From positions 181,172,995 through 181,236,994 of the forward strand of contig OY992536.1 of assembly GCA_963921195.1 (NCBI GenBank): 64,000 nt of DNA, in the 5' to 3' direction. Every line of letters begins with the position of its first letter. Position 1 is the stretch's first letter. This document shows positions 1-10,796 of this stretch, piece by piece. A program made the translations under genes and the position numbers. This DNA is from Pegoplata infirma. Lineage: Eukaryota > Arthropoda > Insecta > Diptera > Anthomyiidae. Below the pieces are notes generated by a model. It was not told where the DNA came from and searched no databases. It was given only the letters and a program-made list of their open reading frames with translations.

Positions 1-168
1 ACATACAGACAGACAGACAGACAGACATGGCTAGATCGACTTTAAATCGATCTATGATCATAAATATATATACTTTAAGGGGCCCTAGACCAATATTTTG
101 ATGTGTTACATACGGAATGACAAATTTATATATACCCTCTATCACTAGAGTAGAGGGAATACAAATTA
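1..168 (+). mobile_element. DINE-1-like element, family A, 3' end
   Basis: Begins inside a GACA microsatellite, then shows the conserved core seen many times here (CTAGATCGACTT, ATATATATACTTTA, GGGGCCCTAGACC, TACGGAATGACAAA) and ends in the hairpin TATACCCTCT...AGAGGG. The same order (GTCC/GTCT microsatellite, GATC-rich core, TATACCC hairpin) characterises Drosophila DINE-1/INE-1, a non-autonomous Helentron-type element. The left part lies outside the window. The family name is by recognition only. Confidence 0.7.
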
Positions 169-638
169 AACAAATTGTCTTTTTGGGACTTTTAAAATTT
201 TTCAGGATTTGGGCGATTTTTGCCATAAAGTTTATTTCTGTCTTTTATTATTTAACAAAATTTATTTTTTTGAAATGAAAATATTTTTTTTTTTTAAGAA
301 ATCTGAACAAAATTAAATTTTGGCGATATTTTACATCCGATTTGGCGACAAAGCCAAAAAAAAGTCTGGCAACACCGTTAATATGACGACGCAAAAAAAT
401 GTACACACACATGCTATGCACATAAAAATAACTATCAATGAAAACTTTTAAAGATATTTTTTTTTATTATTTCTTAAAAAACTTTTTTAAATTAAATTTA
501 GATATTGTTTTACATATTTTTAAGTTTTTTTGAAGAGATTTTTTTCCCCTTTTTCTCAGTTTTTTTTCATTTCCGTTTTCTTTCTTATGAATCTACACAA
601 AATATGAGTTAATTTAGGGATACGTTGAAAACAACTAA
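169..638. other. AT-rich spacer, nothing recognised
   Basis: Homopolymer-rich A/T sequence without coding potential. The last ~40 bases may be the left part of the DINE-like copy that resumes after the foldback at 639-1224. Confidence 0.5.
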
Positions 639-1224
639 CAAGGGAAGTATCTCAACCTTTATGAACCGATTTGCATGAAACGTAAAATATATATAAAAGA
701 GACAATTCTAAGGTTGGGGTGTCTCGGCTTATCGGCCATATCGGGGATTTAGGGGTTCAAAACATGGGTCAAAAAATGGCGAAAAATTGTTTTTTGGATT
801 TTTCAGCCATTTCTTTCTAAGAAACTATATGATGTTTATATATGAGAAGAAAGGTTTTTTAATGCCTATCCAACGGTGGCATAACCTTGTAAAAGTTTGG
901 CTTCGTTAAATACTTTTTCCATGAAAATGTGTAAATTTTGGGGGGTATTTATATGAAGACATAGAGCTACGATGTCCATATGAATACGAAATAATCTTTA
1001 TTAAATTTAAGTCGACACGTATTTTTGCTCTAGAAGATATTCCTGTTAGTTCGTGAGATATCGAAATTTTCCCGGAGCTCCATATGGTTTCATAAGGGGA
1101 CAACGAAATTTTGAAACACTGATATGGCCGAAAAGCCGAGACACCCCAACCTTAAAATCGTCTCATTTATATATATTTTAAGTTTCAGGAAAATCTGTTC
1201 ATAAGGGTTGAGATACTTCCCTTG
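639..1224. mobile_element. Foldback element, TAA target duplication
   Basis: The ends are inverted copies: CAAGGGAAGTATCTCAACC at the left and its complement ending CTTCCCTTG at 1224; the homology runs inward over ~120 bp (CGTAAAATATATATAAA; GGTTGGGGTGTCTCGGC). It is flanked by TAA at 636-638 and 1225-1227. Palindromic body plus a TTA/TAA duplication is typical of non-autonomous PIF/Harbinger elements. No transposase. The frames at 906-1404 lie inside the palindrome and look like chance. Confidence 0.7.
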
Positions 1225-1227
1225 TAA

Positions 1228-1546
1228 GAGTTTTTTCAGAAATTCACTCATAACTTTTAAAATACTTAACCGATTTAAAAAAAAAAAAAAATACATCAGG
1301 TTCTGCCTGGGAAAATTACGCAACTTTTGGTACCCCAAGCGTTTAAATAGGTTCCGGATTATTGCGAAAAACGTGATTTCAACAGACAGACGGACGGACA
1401 TCACTAGATCGACTTACAATCGATCAAGGATCATGAATATATATACTTTATGGGGTCCTAAACCAATATTTCAATGTGTTACATACGGAATGACAAACTT
1501 ATATATACCCTCTATCACCAGAGTGGAGGGTATAAAAATAATATAA
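1228..1546 (+). mobile_element. DINE-1-like element, family A, 3' half
   Basis: Contains GACAGACGGACGGACATC, the GATC-rich core, GGGGTCCTAAACC and the terminal hairpin TATACCCTCTATCACC...GGAGGGTATA at 1506-1533. Its 5' part is separated by the foldback at 639-1224. A frame at 1208-1546 follows the repeat and is not a gene. Confidence 0.75.
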
Positions 1547-1548
1547 AG

Positions 1549-1790
1549 AAGTCATTAAAAATGAGAGAAGAATCACTTATTTTTACTTACAGAACAAAAA
1601 TAAATGACTTTCAAAATTGAATGCTAATAAAAGTCTTTATATTTTATGTTTTTATTTTTGAAACAAACAACAAAAAATAGTCATTTAAAAAAACATTGAA
1701 CAAATGTTTTTTCTTAAAATAAACTAAAACTTTTAAAACTTAAAACTTTTAAAATAAACTACAAACAGTTAATGACAAATTTTTTGAGTG
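1549..1790. mobile_element. Partial CACTCA-type MITE (right half)
   Basis: About 230 bp matches the right end of the MITE at 42345-45904 (TTTTTACTTACAGAACAAAA, AATGACTTT, CAAACAGTTAAT) and finishes TTTTTTGAGTG, the family's terminus. The left end is missing. It is followed by sequence resembling the interior of DINE-like family B. Confidence 0.6.
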
Positions 1791-2125
1791 ATTTAATTGA
1801 ATGTCGGGCAAAAGTTTTGTGTAGGGAGTAAACTAAAAATGGTGCAATTATAATTAGATTTGATAAGGCTACAAAAGTACACGTTAAACATATTTAAATA
1901 AAATTGTTATCATATATTAAAATTTTTCATTAATTTTGATAGATTTATGTCAATATTGGGACGTTGCCCAGTGCGTTGAGACCATATAACGAAGGGAGTA
2001 GTCAGATATTTTTAAAATTTGGTACACCAGCATAAAATACCTTAGTTAAGAATAATATGAATTTTTGGAAAATTCATTGCAAGGATACGCCTACCTCCCA
2101 TGTGTCCTAAAATTATTTTTTTTTT
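1791..2125. other. Fragment of DINE-like family B interior
   Basis: ATGTCGGGCAAAAGTTTTGTG and GATTTGATAAGG...ACGTTAAACAT resemble 26170-26270 inside the family B copy at 25973. Degraded after about 1960. Nothing coding. Confidence 0.45.
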
Positions 2126-2500
2126 TTCGAATCACAAGTAGAATCTTCGAATTACAATTGATATTTTACGAATTACAATTGATCATTTACACATTACAAT
2201 TGATCTTTTACGAATTACAATTGATCATTTACAAATTACCATTGATCTTTTACGAATTACAATTGATCTTTTACAAATTACAATTGATCTTTTTCGATAA
2301 CAATTGATCTTTTATGAATTACAATTAATCTTTTTCGAATTACAATTGATCTTTAACGAATTACAATTGATCTTTTTCAAATTACAATTGATCTTTTACG
2401 AATTACAATTGATATTTTAGGAATTACAATTGGAATCTTAGAATTACAATTGGAATCTTCGAATTACAAATGAAATATTCGAATTAAAAATGGAATCTTC
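2126..2500. repeat. 21-bp minisatellite (ATTACAATTGATCTTTTACGA type)
   Basis: About 17 imperfect units of a 21-bp repeat. As 21 is divisible by three, the array produces a spurious open frame with a seven-residue repeat (LQLIFYE). The same unit recurs on the other strand at 12276-12490, and degenerate units occur at 6245-6420. Confidence 0.85.
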
Positions 2501-2689
2501 AACCTACAAGTACATAGAATTTTCGAATTTTACGAATTACATCTGTAAATGGTCTAGTGATAAGAAGCGCTCCCTCAACATGTTGACTGAAATGTCAAAA
2601 AGCAAACCGTTCAGCAGAATGTTGAAGACCAGTTGAGTAGCAGCTTTCTCTGCTAAACTCCATCATTGAAAATTTTTAAAAAAAATCTG
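2501..2689. other. Dispersed-repeat fragment
   Basis: 2565-2660 (CTCAACATGTTGACTGAAATG; TTGAGTAGCAGCTTTCTCTGCT) matches 28995-29095 in inverted orientation, so it is a remnant of the CAGCAGA-ended element described there. The junction to the next element lies near 2690. Confidence 0.45.
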
Positions 2690-2938
2690 TTGATGCAATT
2701 TTGAAAGGACATTATTCGCATCCATTTTCCTGATATGTATGGCAAAATAAAAAATACAACAATTAGCGAAAATTTACATTTTATGACAAGTAAAAATATT
2801 TAAAAAAATATTTTACAAAATGTAATCCTTTAAAACTTTCAAGTCCTTTTAAAAGGAGACAGGATTACGAAATGAAAAACAGTAAATGCAGTTTTACTCA
2901 ATTTAAGACTGAATTACTTTAAACGTCCATGAAACGTA

Positions 2939-5078
2939 CACAGAAAATAATATCGTAATTTTTTTTTTAATTAAAAATGGATTTGATATTAAATTTAACT
3001 TCAATTTAACATTTTAATTGATTCAATTAATGTTTTAATTGAATTCTTAACTTTACTGAAAACAAAAATATAATAAACAAACGAAACCGGTTTTGTATGC
3101 ATTAGTGTTAGTAGCCAATGAAAAAATTAAAATGCAAAAACAAAAAAAAAAACTTTTTGAACTATTGTTTTGTATATTTTGTTGGAGTCAGTCAATGAAT
3201 ACATAAAACGCAACAAAAAAATTTAGTTTCATTGTTTTCTTTAAGGCGAGTGGTCGTTGCGGATAAAGTGTTTTGCTAATGAAATGTGTACAGTTGAAAC
3301 AAAAAAAAAAATAATATGAGGCATTTGCCTTGTGTTTTGCACATTGAAATATAATACAATTTTTTTTTTTGTTTCAACTTTACTAAAGCGACAAAAATGC
3401 ATGCAATAACAAGATTTAAATATAAAAATGTAGTTTTAAATAGTTATTGATATTTTAAAATACTACTATAATGTTTCTATGCAAAACTATACCAACTGTT
3501 TATATTTAATAAAGAATAAAAATTTCTTAATAATGTTGTTTTCTTATTTTTAGTACCAAAAAGGTACATAAAAATAAAATGTATTTATTCGGCATTTATA
3601 TATGTATATATATTCGATTAGAGTTTTATTCTAGTTCGAGGCCCAAAAATATTTCTATTTATGATATTGTCATAATAGAGTATTTTTAATTTATTGCTTT
3701 AAAAAAGTTACTATCTCATAGTATGTCTGTACTGATCAGTTTCATCCCCACTAAAGGAATCTTCAGCAGACTTTAGAGAATCATCGTTGGTCAATCAAAC
3801 ATCAAACCAGACATAATATTTGATATATTTCCCAAGTTATATGAGAAGTACTATTATGAAGGTCCGAAATCTGTTTTCCAACAAAAATAACTCTTTTAAA
3901 GCAAAAATTGTATATATTAAATCACCGTCGGTAACTATTAATATATGTGTTGCTGTTATTTTACAATAACAACAGTGCCTAACCAAACAATAGTGTTGGT
4001 AGGATAAGTCGTACTAAACTTTGTGTTAAATGTTGTTTTCTTATTTTTAGTACCAAAAAGGTACATAAAAATAAAATGTATTTATTCGGCCTTTATATAT
4101 GTATATATATTCGATTAGAGTTTTATTCTAGTTCGAGGCCCAAAAATATTTCTATTTATGATATTGTCATAATAGAGTATTTTTAATTTATTGCTTTAAA
4201 AAAGTTACTATCTCATAGTATGTCTGTACTGATCAGTTTCATCCCCACTAAAGGAAAATAAAAATAAGAAAACAACATTTAACACAAAGTTTAGTACGAC
4301 TTATCCTACCAACACTATTGTTTGGTTAGGCACTGTTGTTATTGTAAAATAACAGCAACACATATATTAATAGTTACCGACGGTGATTTAATATATACAA
4401 TTTTTGCTTTAAAAGAGTTATTTTTGTTGGAAAACAGATTTCGGACCTTCATAATAGTACTTCTCATATAACTTGGGAAATATATCAAATATTATGTCTG
4501 GTTTGATGTTTGATTGACCAACGATGATTCTCTAAAGTCTGCTGAAGATTCCTTTAGTGGGGATGAAACTGATCAGTACAGACATACTATGAGATAGTAA
4601 CTTTTTTAAAGCAATAAATTAAAAATACTCTATTATGACAATATCATAAATAGAAATATTTTTGGGCCTCGAACTAGAATAAAACTCTAATCGAATATAT
4701 ATTTCTTAATAATATAAAACAAAAAAATATGTTTATTTATTTTAGGGCATTTTTTGAAGTTTAACTTTTAAAATTAAATTGAGTTTAGGTCTTTTTTCAA
4801 TTAAGCATTTTATTTGAATCAATAAATCTATATTATTGATTTTCAATTTTATATTAATTTTTTTTTTAGTTTATTTAATTACAATTTTAATTGGTTTTTA
4901 TTTTATTTTCAATTAAAACTTTATTTGATTCAATTAACAATTTAATTAAGTTATAAAACTATTTTCAAACAAAATGGGTAATTAATATGCGCATTTTCGT
5001 GATACGTCCGAAATCAATTAATTTTTAAATTGAATCAACGAATTTCGTAATTGAAATTCATTTTTATTTTTTTCTGTG
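2939..5078. mobile_element. CACAGAAAA MITE, copy 1, TA duplication
   Basis: Ends CACAGAAAATAATATCG and TTTTTTTCTGTG, flanked by TA at 2937-2938 and 5079-5080. The empty site is present in the sister palindrome near 54180 (GAAACGTAGACTCTTAAAC), so boundaries and duplication are read directly. The core is ~970 bp of A+T-rich sequence with repeated AATTAAAAT; the rest is an insert at 3535-4700. A second copy is at 37282-38958. TA duplication suggests a Tc1/mariner-type MITE. Confidence 0.85.
3535..4700. mobile_element. Rearranged insertion with direct and inverted copies, 13-bp duplication
   Basis: Structure A (3535-3759), B (3760-4028), A again (4029-4255), then inverted B (about 4275-4545) and inverted, shortened A (about 4545-4700). 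Flanked by ATTTCTTAATAAT at 3522-3534 and 4701-4713. The sister MITE (37830-37845) has the site once, so this is a real insertion. A 13-bp duplication fits LINE-type integration rather than a cut-and-paste element. No protein recognised. Confidence 0.75.
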
Positions 5079-5212
5079 TAGACTCTTAAACAAAATTCAG
5101 TAAGTCAAAATAGTACAGCACATTTTTATTTTTGTTTTGTTTGTGTCTGACGCATTGTATTTTTTGTCAAAGCAAAACGTAGAGAAATTCTGTTGAAAAT
5201 AGAATTTCTCTA

Positions 5213-6038
5213 CACACAAAAAAAAATCGTGTGTAATATTTAGCAAGTATACTTGGCAATTTTTTTTTTTATATGAAGATGACAGCTGTTGACCAATCCT
5301 TATATAATTTGACCCAGTACTTGGCAGCAAAAAATTAACATCATGTTGCCAAGTACAACTTGGGAAAAATTAGTAAGGTAAAAATGGAAAAATAACTCAA
5401 GATATAGGGAAAATGTTAGAATTTTTTTTTTCACAACAACGAGTACCAACATGTCGATGAAAAAAACAATATGTCGGTGCAATTGTAAAAAAAAATTATT
5501 TGTGTACAAAAAAAATTAGTTGGTAAATAAAAAATAGAAAGGTAAGTAATAAAATTTAGTTTTTTTAATAAATCATAAAGATACAATATTGTTTTTTTAG
5601 TTACAACGAAATGCCGTTCTGTTTGCTGTGGAAAAAAAAGAAGCCGCCTTCGAGTACCTAAAAGATGTTCCAATAATATCAGCAAAGGTACTTATTATTG
5701 AATTTAAACTTTTATATAATTTTTTAATTCATTTATTTTATTTAGTAAGTTTTTATATTGTTTTAAACAAAAATAATTTATTAATAAATTTAATTTTTAA
5801 TAATTACTAAAATAAGGTGTTAATTATTTAAAAAAGCATGGGAATATTTATTAATGTGTATTGGGATATCAATGAAAGCTAAATTGGAATATTTTACCAA
5901 GTTTTTTTCTAAAATGTCGTTAGTTAAACTTTAACTTATTTTTCTAAGCAACTTGGTAAATTGTGGAAAAAACTTGTAGAACGCAAGTTAAAATTTGCCC
6001 CTAATTTTATGACCCAATACCAAGTTTTTTTTTGCGTG
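5213..6038. mobile_element. CACACAAAA MITE, TA duplication
   Basis: Ends CACACAAAAAAAAATCGTG and CAAGTTTTTTTTTGCGTG, flanked by TA at 5211-5212 and 6039-6040. The empty site is near 54315 (AATTTCTCTACGTTT). ACTTGG/CCAAGT is repeated near both ends (5249, 5319, 5350, 5360, 5898, 5951, 6020), including a 10-bp-stem hairpin at 5317-5356. It contains the exon-like block at 5601-5687. Confidence 0.8.
5601..5687 (+). other. Exon-like block inside a MITE
   Basis: An 87-nt stretch preceded by a pyrimidine run and AG (GTTTTTTTAG) and followed by AAG|GTACTTAT. It reads exactly 29 codons without a stop (includes RNAVLFAVEKKEAAFEYLK) and has a richer base mix than the A/T spacer around it. This could be a captured host exon, as known for Pack-type TIR elements, or chance. 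I do not recognise the peptide. Confidence 0.3.
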
Positions 6039-6233
6039 TACGTTTCAACGTGACAAAAAATACAATGCGTTAGACAAAAACAAAACATAAATAAAAATGT
6101 TCTGTACTTTTTATACTTATTGAATTTTGTTAAAGTGTCTACGTTTCACGCACGTTTACAGTAATTCAGGCTTTAATATCTACATTAGGACGTATATCAT
6201 CCCGTTCATGTTGAAATTGGTTGTCGGACGGTG

Positions 6234-7394
6234 TTACAATTGTTCCCTCAGGAATTTAAATTGATGTTTTTCAAATTTCAAATGATCTTTTACGATTTAC
6301 AATAGATAATTTTTAGTTTTAATTTTTTAATTAAATCTTTAAAGTTTGATCTAATAACAAATGGAATTTTTTAGTTTCAAGTAAATTCTTCAATTTTTAA
6401 TTGATCGTTTAGGAATAACTGTTAACTGTGTAAAAAAATAATCAGATCGCTTTTTTAAAAAGTCACATCTTTTGAGATATTTCTTTAGAACAATTGAGGT
6501 AGAATCTAAATCTTTTTTATAACAAAATGTTTTAAAATCTAAAATTAAATTTTGGTCATTTTACTATATATCAATTTTGTTAATTTTAGTGTCTAAACCT
6601 GAATCTAACGAAATGGATTACAGAATCTATAATAGAAAAGAACATAAAAAACAAACTGTGCCCTTTTTAAATACGCAATTAAAAACAAAAAATTCTAGCT
6701 AGGGAAGAGGCAGTTCCCTATGCCGTTTTTTTGTACATTCATGTCGGCATCAGGAAATCAAAACTTTGATGTCAGTTTTAGAATTAAAATCATATGCAAG
6801 ATACTGGATGTTTTTTGTACAAGTCAAATCTTTTAAACTATAAAAATACTTGGGTTAAACTTTGACAATTTACAGGATACTTAATCTGTTAAATATGAAT
6901 GAATAAATTTCAAGATGAATTTTCTTCTTTTCAATGAAACCATGCATGAGATTGGACTGGTCACTATTGTTTTCTGTCCATATTGTAGTTAATTTTACAA
7001 AATCCTCATACTAAACATTAAATACATATAAAAGGCATTCTACACCAAGTGTTCAACTAATAAATAAAATAAAGATGGTCCCATAAGTGACTTTTGACTC
7101 AAACTCAAGCTATGAAAAGCCCTTTTAAGTTTTATTTTCGTCCATAAGGTCCCACAGTTAGTAATTTACAAAAGTAATTATATTAAAATAAAAAAATTTC
7201 GAGAGCTTTATTTACTCTTTTTCGGCTCGCTGCACATTATTTTGATTAAAAATAAGATAAAATTATGTAATTATTACTATTTTTAATTTTTTTTTTCATT
7301 AAAAGTCGTCAATTAAAAGGTCAAAAAATAACAATGTGCTACAAAAAAAAAAAAACAAAATCGAAAATAGTTTTCAAATGAGGTAGTTAAGGTT
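6234..7394. other. AT-rich spacer with repeat remnants
   Basis: 6245-6420 holds degenerate units of the 21-bp minisatellite. 7029-7058 (AGGCATTCTACACCAAGTG) matches the terminal repeat of the foldback at 46280-47623, so an end of that family lies here. Otherwise nothing recognised. Confidence 0.5.
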
Positions 7395-8544
7395 TCCACC
7401 TAGGTCCTAGGTTTCGTCGAAAAGATCACAAAAATTAACATCAAACTTGCCAGATATCCTCAAACTTTAAAGTTATTGTCAAAAAACGTTTTTTTGGGAC
7501 TTTTATCACTAAACCAAGTGTAAATTAGAAAATTTTCAACCGATTTTTAATTGTTTAACTGTTTTAGATAGAAGAAAGATAGGGGTTTTAATATGGGTGA
7601 ATTGGTCTATACATATAAGAAATATATGTATTAATTTTATCATTAACATCTTTTTTTTTGTTATTTTTTTATTTTTTTTTTTGAGTTTATCAAAGTTTTT
7701 CTGCTATAGTTCATTCAACAACATTTATATTTATAAACGTCTTCTTAAGGAAAATTTAATTCTGAATACAATGAGCTTTATCCCGAAAATAATTTTATCC
7801 CGGATAATAATAGACAGAGTTGTGATAAATTTTCTAAAAAAAAGAAAATTACGATTTTATGCAAATCGCCATTCGGACAACTCAGGCAAAACAAAATAAA
7901 AAATTAAAGGAATATAATGTGAGGTCTCGTATCATTATTTTAACGGTTTTTGGCCCCTGAATTCGAATTTTATCTTGAAATTGCTCTATCTTATTAAGTT
8001 TTTGATATATCAATTTATGTTACATCTCTAAAACCTCACGATAGTGCAATTTAAAGGCCAGGACTGCGATCAAGTAAAATGATAGTTGACTTTCGTCGAT
8101 TTTTAGAGTCTTGTTACTCCTAAATTAAACAACATTTTTCCATGTTTTTTAATGTTCTTGGATTAGATAGCACTTTTTAATAATATAATAAAGAAATACT
8201 TTAAAATTTCTCTTCAGAACGATACGTATTTTGACGGCGTTTATCTATCGTCAATCGTTTTCGTTTTAAGTGATTAGCCTCCTGGTTCGGATACATGACC
8301 TCTTTTGATATTTTTTTTTGCGGTGGGATATCTGAACTGCGATTTCCAGCAAAATCTTAATTTTATTTTTTAGACAAATTTTCGCAGCTCTGTCAATTGT
8401 TATCCGATTTGCGGAATAAAGCTCATCGTATTCAGAATAAAATTTTCTTTAAGAATACGAACAGCAGAAAAAAAAATCAATAAACTTGAAAATTTTTCAA
8501 AAATATAACAAAAAAATTAGATATTATAGAAAAAATCAATATAT

Positions 8545-10090
8545 CGTCGCTGCTCCGTCGTGATTTGGTATGTGACATTTTTGGATTTTTTTTTTATTGC
8601 ATAATATGAAACCTCTATAGGGCATCCGTCTGCCCACTAAACCGTTTAGCGATATCTTGAATGGTTTGGAAGTTAGCAAAAGTAGCTATGTGAAATCCAT
8701 ATGTAAATGTTCCAAAAAAAAGTGGTATGTGTAGTTTAAAACCAGTTTTTGCTAAGAAAACTTTTGCAATTATTAACATTTTTGCTTAAAATTTTTAACA
8801 TAAGGGTTTTAGGCATGCTTACATACTATACTAAAAAATGAAGTATGAGATTACATTTTAAAGGGATGCTGCCATTATAAAAAAAAACGATTTTTCGCGA
8901 TTTTCAAAAAAATTATATGTATCTAAACAGTTTTTTTGCAGAAATTAATTACATACTTTAGTCTTTTCATACACATGAAATCAATTCGGAAAAATAATTA
9001 TAGGGTTGCAAAAAAAACGCAAAATTATTAAAATATCACAAAAATCGCGATTTTTACCATTTTAACGCAAAAATTTTTATCCAAATTTGTACTATTATAT
9101 CGTTATGGGGTCATTATTAGTGAAATCAATCATGAATATTTTTGACCCCCTCCGACATTGATGAAATTTGGTTAAGTTCTTACACTACGTAAAAAACTAA
9201 CAAATACAAATTTTCAGCCCTGTAAGCCAACAGGGGCCGAAAATACGGAGGGTCAAAATTTCCCCCAAAATCTCCCAGTTGCGACACTTTACACCGTAAA
9301 AACTTAATATCGTTGGTTCTATTATAGCTAGAAAGCCCATTTTTGGTTTGTTTTGAAGCTCATAACATGCTCTACAAGACCTACCATAGCCAAAAAATTT
9401 TCGAAAAAAATAAGGGTTACCTCCCTTATTTTAAGGTCGTGATAAAGGGAGGAGAAAATGGGAAGGATGGTATCCCCCGATCTTGATAATCTTATAGAGA
9501 AAGTCCTAAAGAATATATTCTAAAATTTTTAAGTTGGGACAACAATGGGATCGCTCAAAATCAAAATTTTTCACAATTTTCCCCAAAATCTCCTAATCGC
9601 AACACTCTTTAACCTTAAAAATTTAATATCATATGTGCTATTGTAGCTACAGAGTCCATTTTAGTTTGTTTTAAAGCTTATAGTACGCTCTACAATACCT
9701 ACCCTAACCAAAAAATTTTAGAAAAAAAGGAAGGGTGCCCCCTTTATTTAAATGTCGTGGCAAAGGGTGGAGGAAATGGGCAGAAAGTATCCCCCGATTT
9801 TTTTTTTTTACTTGGTATTCTCAAAATGCAAGTCCTAATGAACATATCCTAAAATTTTTATGTTGGGACAACAACCAGATCGACTAAAATCAAAATTTTT
9901 CACAATTTTCCCCAAAATCTCCAAATCGCGACAATCTTGCACATTACAAATTTAATATCGTGGACTGTATTGTAGCTACAGAGTCCATTTTTGGTTTGTT
10001 TTAAAGCTCTTAATATGCTCCACAATATTACTATCACAAAAAAAAAAAAATAAAAAAAATATACCAAATTACGACGGAGCAGCGACGATA
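8545..10090. mobile_element. Inserted element with ATCGTCGCTGCTCCGTCG termini
   Basis: Its terminal repeat ATCGTCGCTGCTCCGTCG is matched inverted at 10071-10089 (CGACGGAGCAGCGACGAT). It interrupts the right arm of the surrounding foldback exactly where that arm's homology breaks off. The inside is non-coding and ends in a tandem array. The flanks are AT-rich, so the duplication is ambiguous. Confidence 0.7.
9240..10045. repeat. Tandem ~320-bp units inside the inserted element
   Basis: The block CCCCAAAATCTCC...CGACAC recurs near 9262, 9581 and 9910 (spacing ~318 and ~329), each followed by a TAGCTA..GAGTCCATTTT stretch and ACCTACC.TA.CCAAAAAATTTT. Units are diverged and the last is partial. 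Internal tandem repeats are common in non-autonomous DNA elements. Confidence 0.75.
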
Positions 10091-10325
10091 TGTATATCTT
10101 TCTTATATGTAGTCGACCAATTCAAACACATGAAAAGTCCTATTCTTCTTCTATTCAAAACGGTTAACATTTTCAAATCGGTTGAAAACTTTCTAAATTA
10201 CACAAGGTTTAGTGAGAAAAGTCCCAAAAACGTTTTTTTTTGACGATAACTCTAAAATTTGAGGGTGTCTGGCAAGTTTAATGGACATTTTTGTGATCTA
10301 CTCGACAAAACCAACAACCTATACT

Positions 10326-10639
10326 ATGTCACGTCAGAAGTATTTTTTTACTATAGCACAGTGTAAAAATTTGTATTATTAGAGATGGATCTTTACTTGT
10401 TTTCGTTAACTCTAGCATTACACGAATTTTCTGATACAACATACCAGGCGTATGATTAATAAATTAATTTAACTTAACATTAAGTATACGTATGGGATAT
10501 TTTTTAAATTAAAATTTAAATCTACACCATTTACAGATGAAATTCGTAAAAGATCAATTGTAAGATTGAGGATTTTGGTTTGGCTTGAGGTCATTAAATT
10601 AAGAAAATAAATAACACTTGTTGTTTAAATTTTTAATTT
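10326..10639. other. Spacer, nothing recognised
   Basis: AT-rich, with one short minisatellite-like piece at 10542-10566 (AAATTCGTAAAAGATCAATTG) of the 21-bp type. Confidence 0.45.
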
Positions 10640-10663
10640 GTTTTTATTAATGCCCGATATTTC

Positions 10664-10680
10664 GGTCAACTCCGTTGACC
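10664..10680. other. Penelope-type 3' hairpin
   Basis: GGTCAAC-TCC-GTTGACC, a perfect 7-bp stem with a 3-base loop, downstream of the endonuclease frame. Short stem-loops of this kind occur in Penelope-like terminal sequence. I could not trace a complete hammerhead core. Confidence 0.6.
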
Positions 10681-10796
10681 ATTTTCAAGGGATCTGTTTA
10701 AAAATACACAAATATTCACATCAATAACATAAAGAATGAAACAAGTAACATAAAAAACAATAATTACATATATAAAATTAAATTTTTTATGCGCGT

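Larger units (their letters stand above)
2906..6172. mobile_element. AGCCTG-ended foldback with two insertions, TTA duplication
   Basis: Same family as the copy at 54155-54598. The ends are AGACTGAATTACTTTAAACG and, inverted, CGTTTACAGTAATTCAGGCT; TTA flanks at 2903-2905 and 6173-6175. Removing the inserts at 2939-5078 and 5213-6038 leaves a ~300-bp near-perfect palindrome equivalent to the other copy. TTA plus palindrome suggests a PIF/Harbinger-like MITE. Confidence 0.8.
2690..6233. mobile_element. Outermost element of a four-layer nest (CACCGTC family, left-truncated)
   Basis: Outside the nested insert at 2906-6172, the sequence matches the complete copy at 56745-57342: TTTTCCTGATATG, AGACAGGATTACG, CAGTAAATGCAGTTTTACT, and the right terminus GGACGGTG followed by TTA. 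The left terminus is missing. No coding capacity. Confidence 0.6.
7395..10325. mobile_element. Long foldback split by a second element
   Basis: 7395-8090 is an inverted copy of 8100-8540 joined to 10091-10325. Matched landmarks: GATCACAAAAAT / ATTTTTGTGATC, CAAACTTGCCAG / CTGGCAAGTTT, GAGCTTTATCCC / GAATAAAGCTC. Outer ends resemble TAGGTTT.GTCGA. Exact termini and target duplication were not resolved. The frame at 7597-7899 lies in one arm and is not a gene. Confidence 0.7.

Noticed and set aside
2065..2307. Repeat protein of LQLIFYE heptads
   Set aside because: A 21-bp minisatellite automatically gives a 7-residue periodic frame; the unit also drifts in and out of frame.
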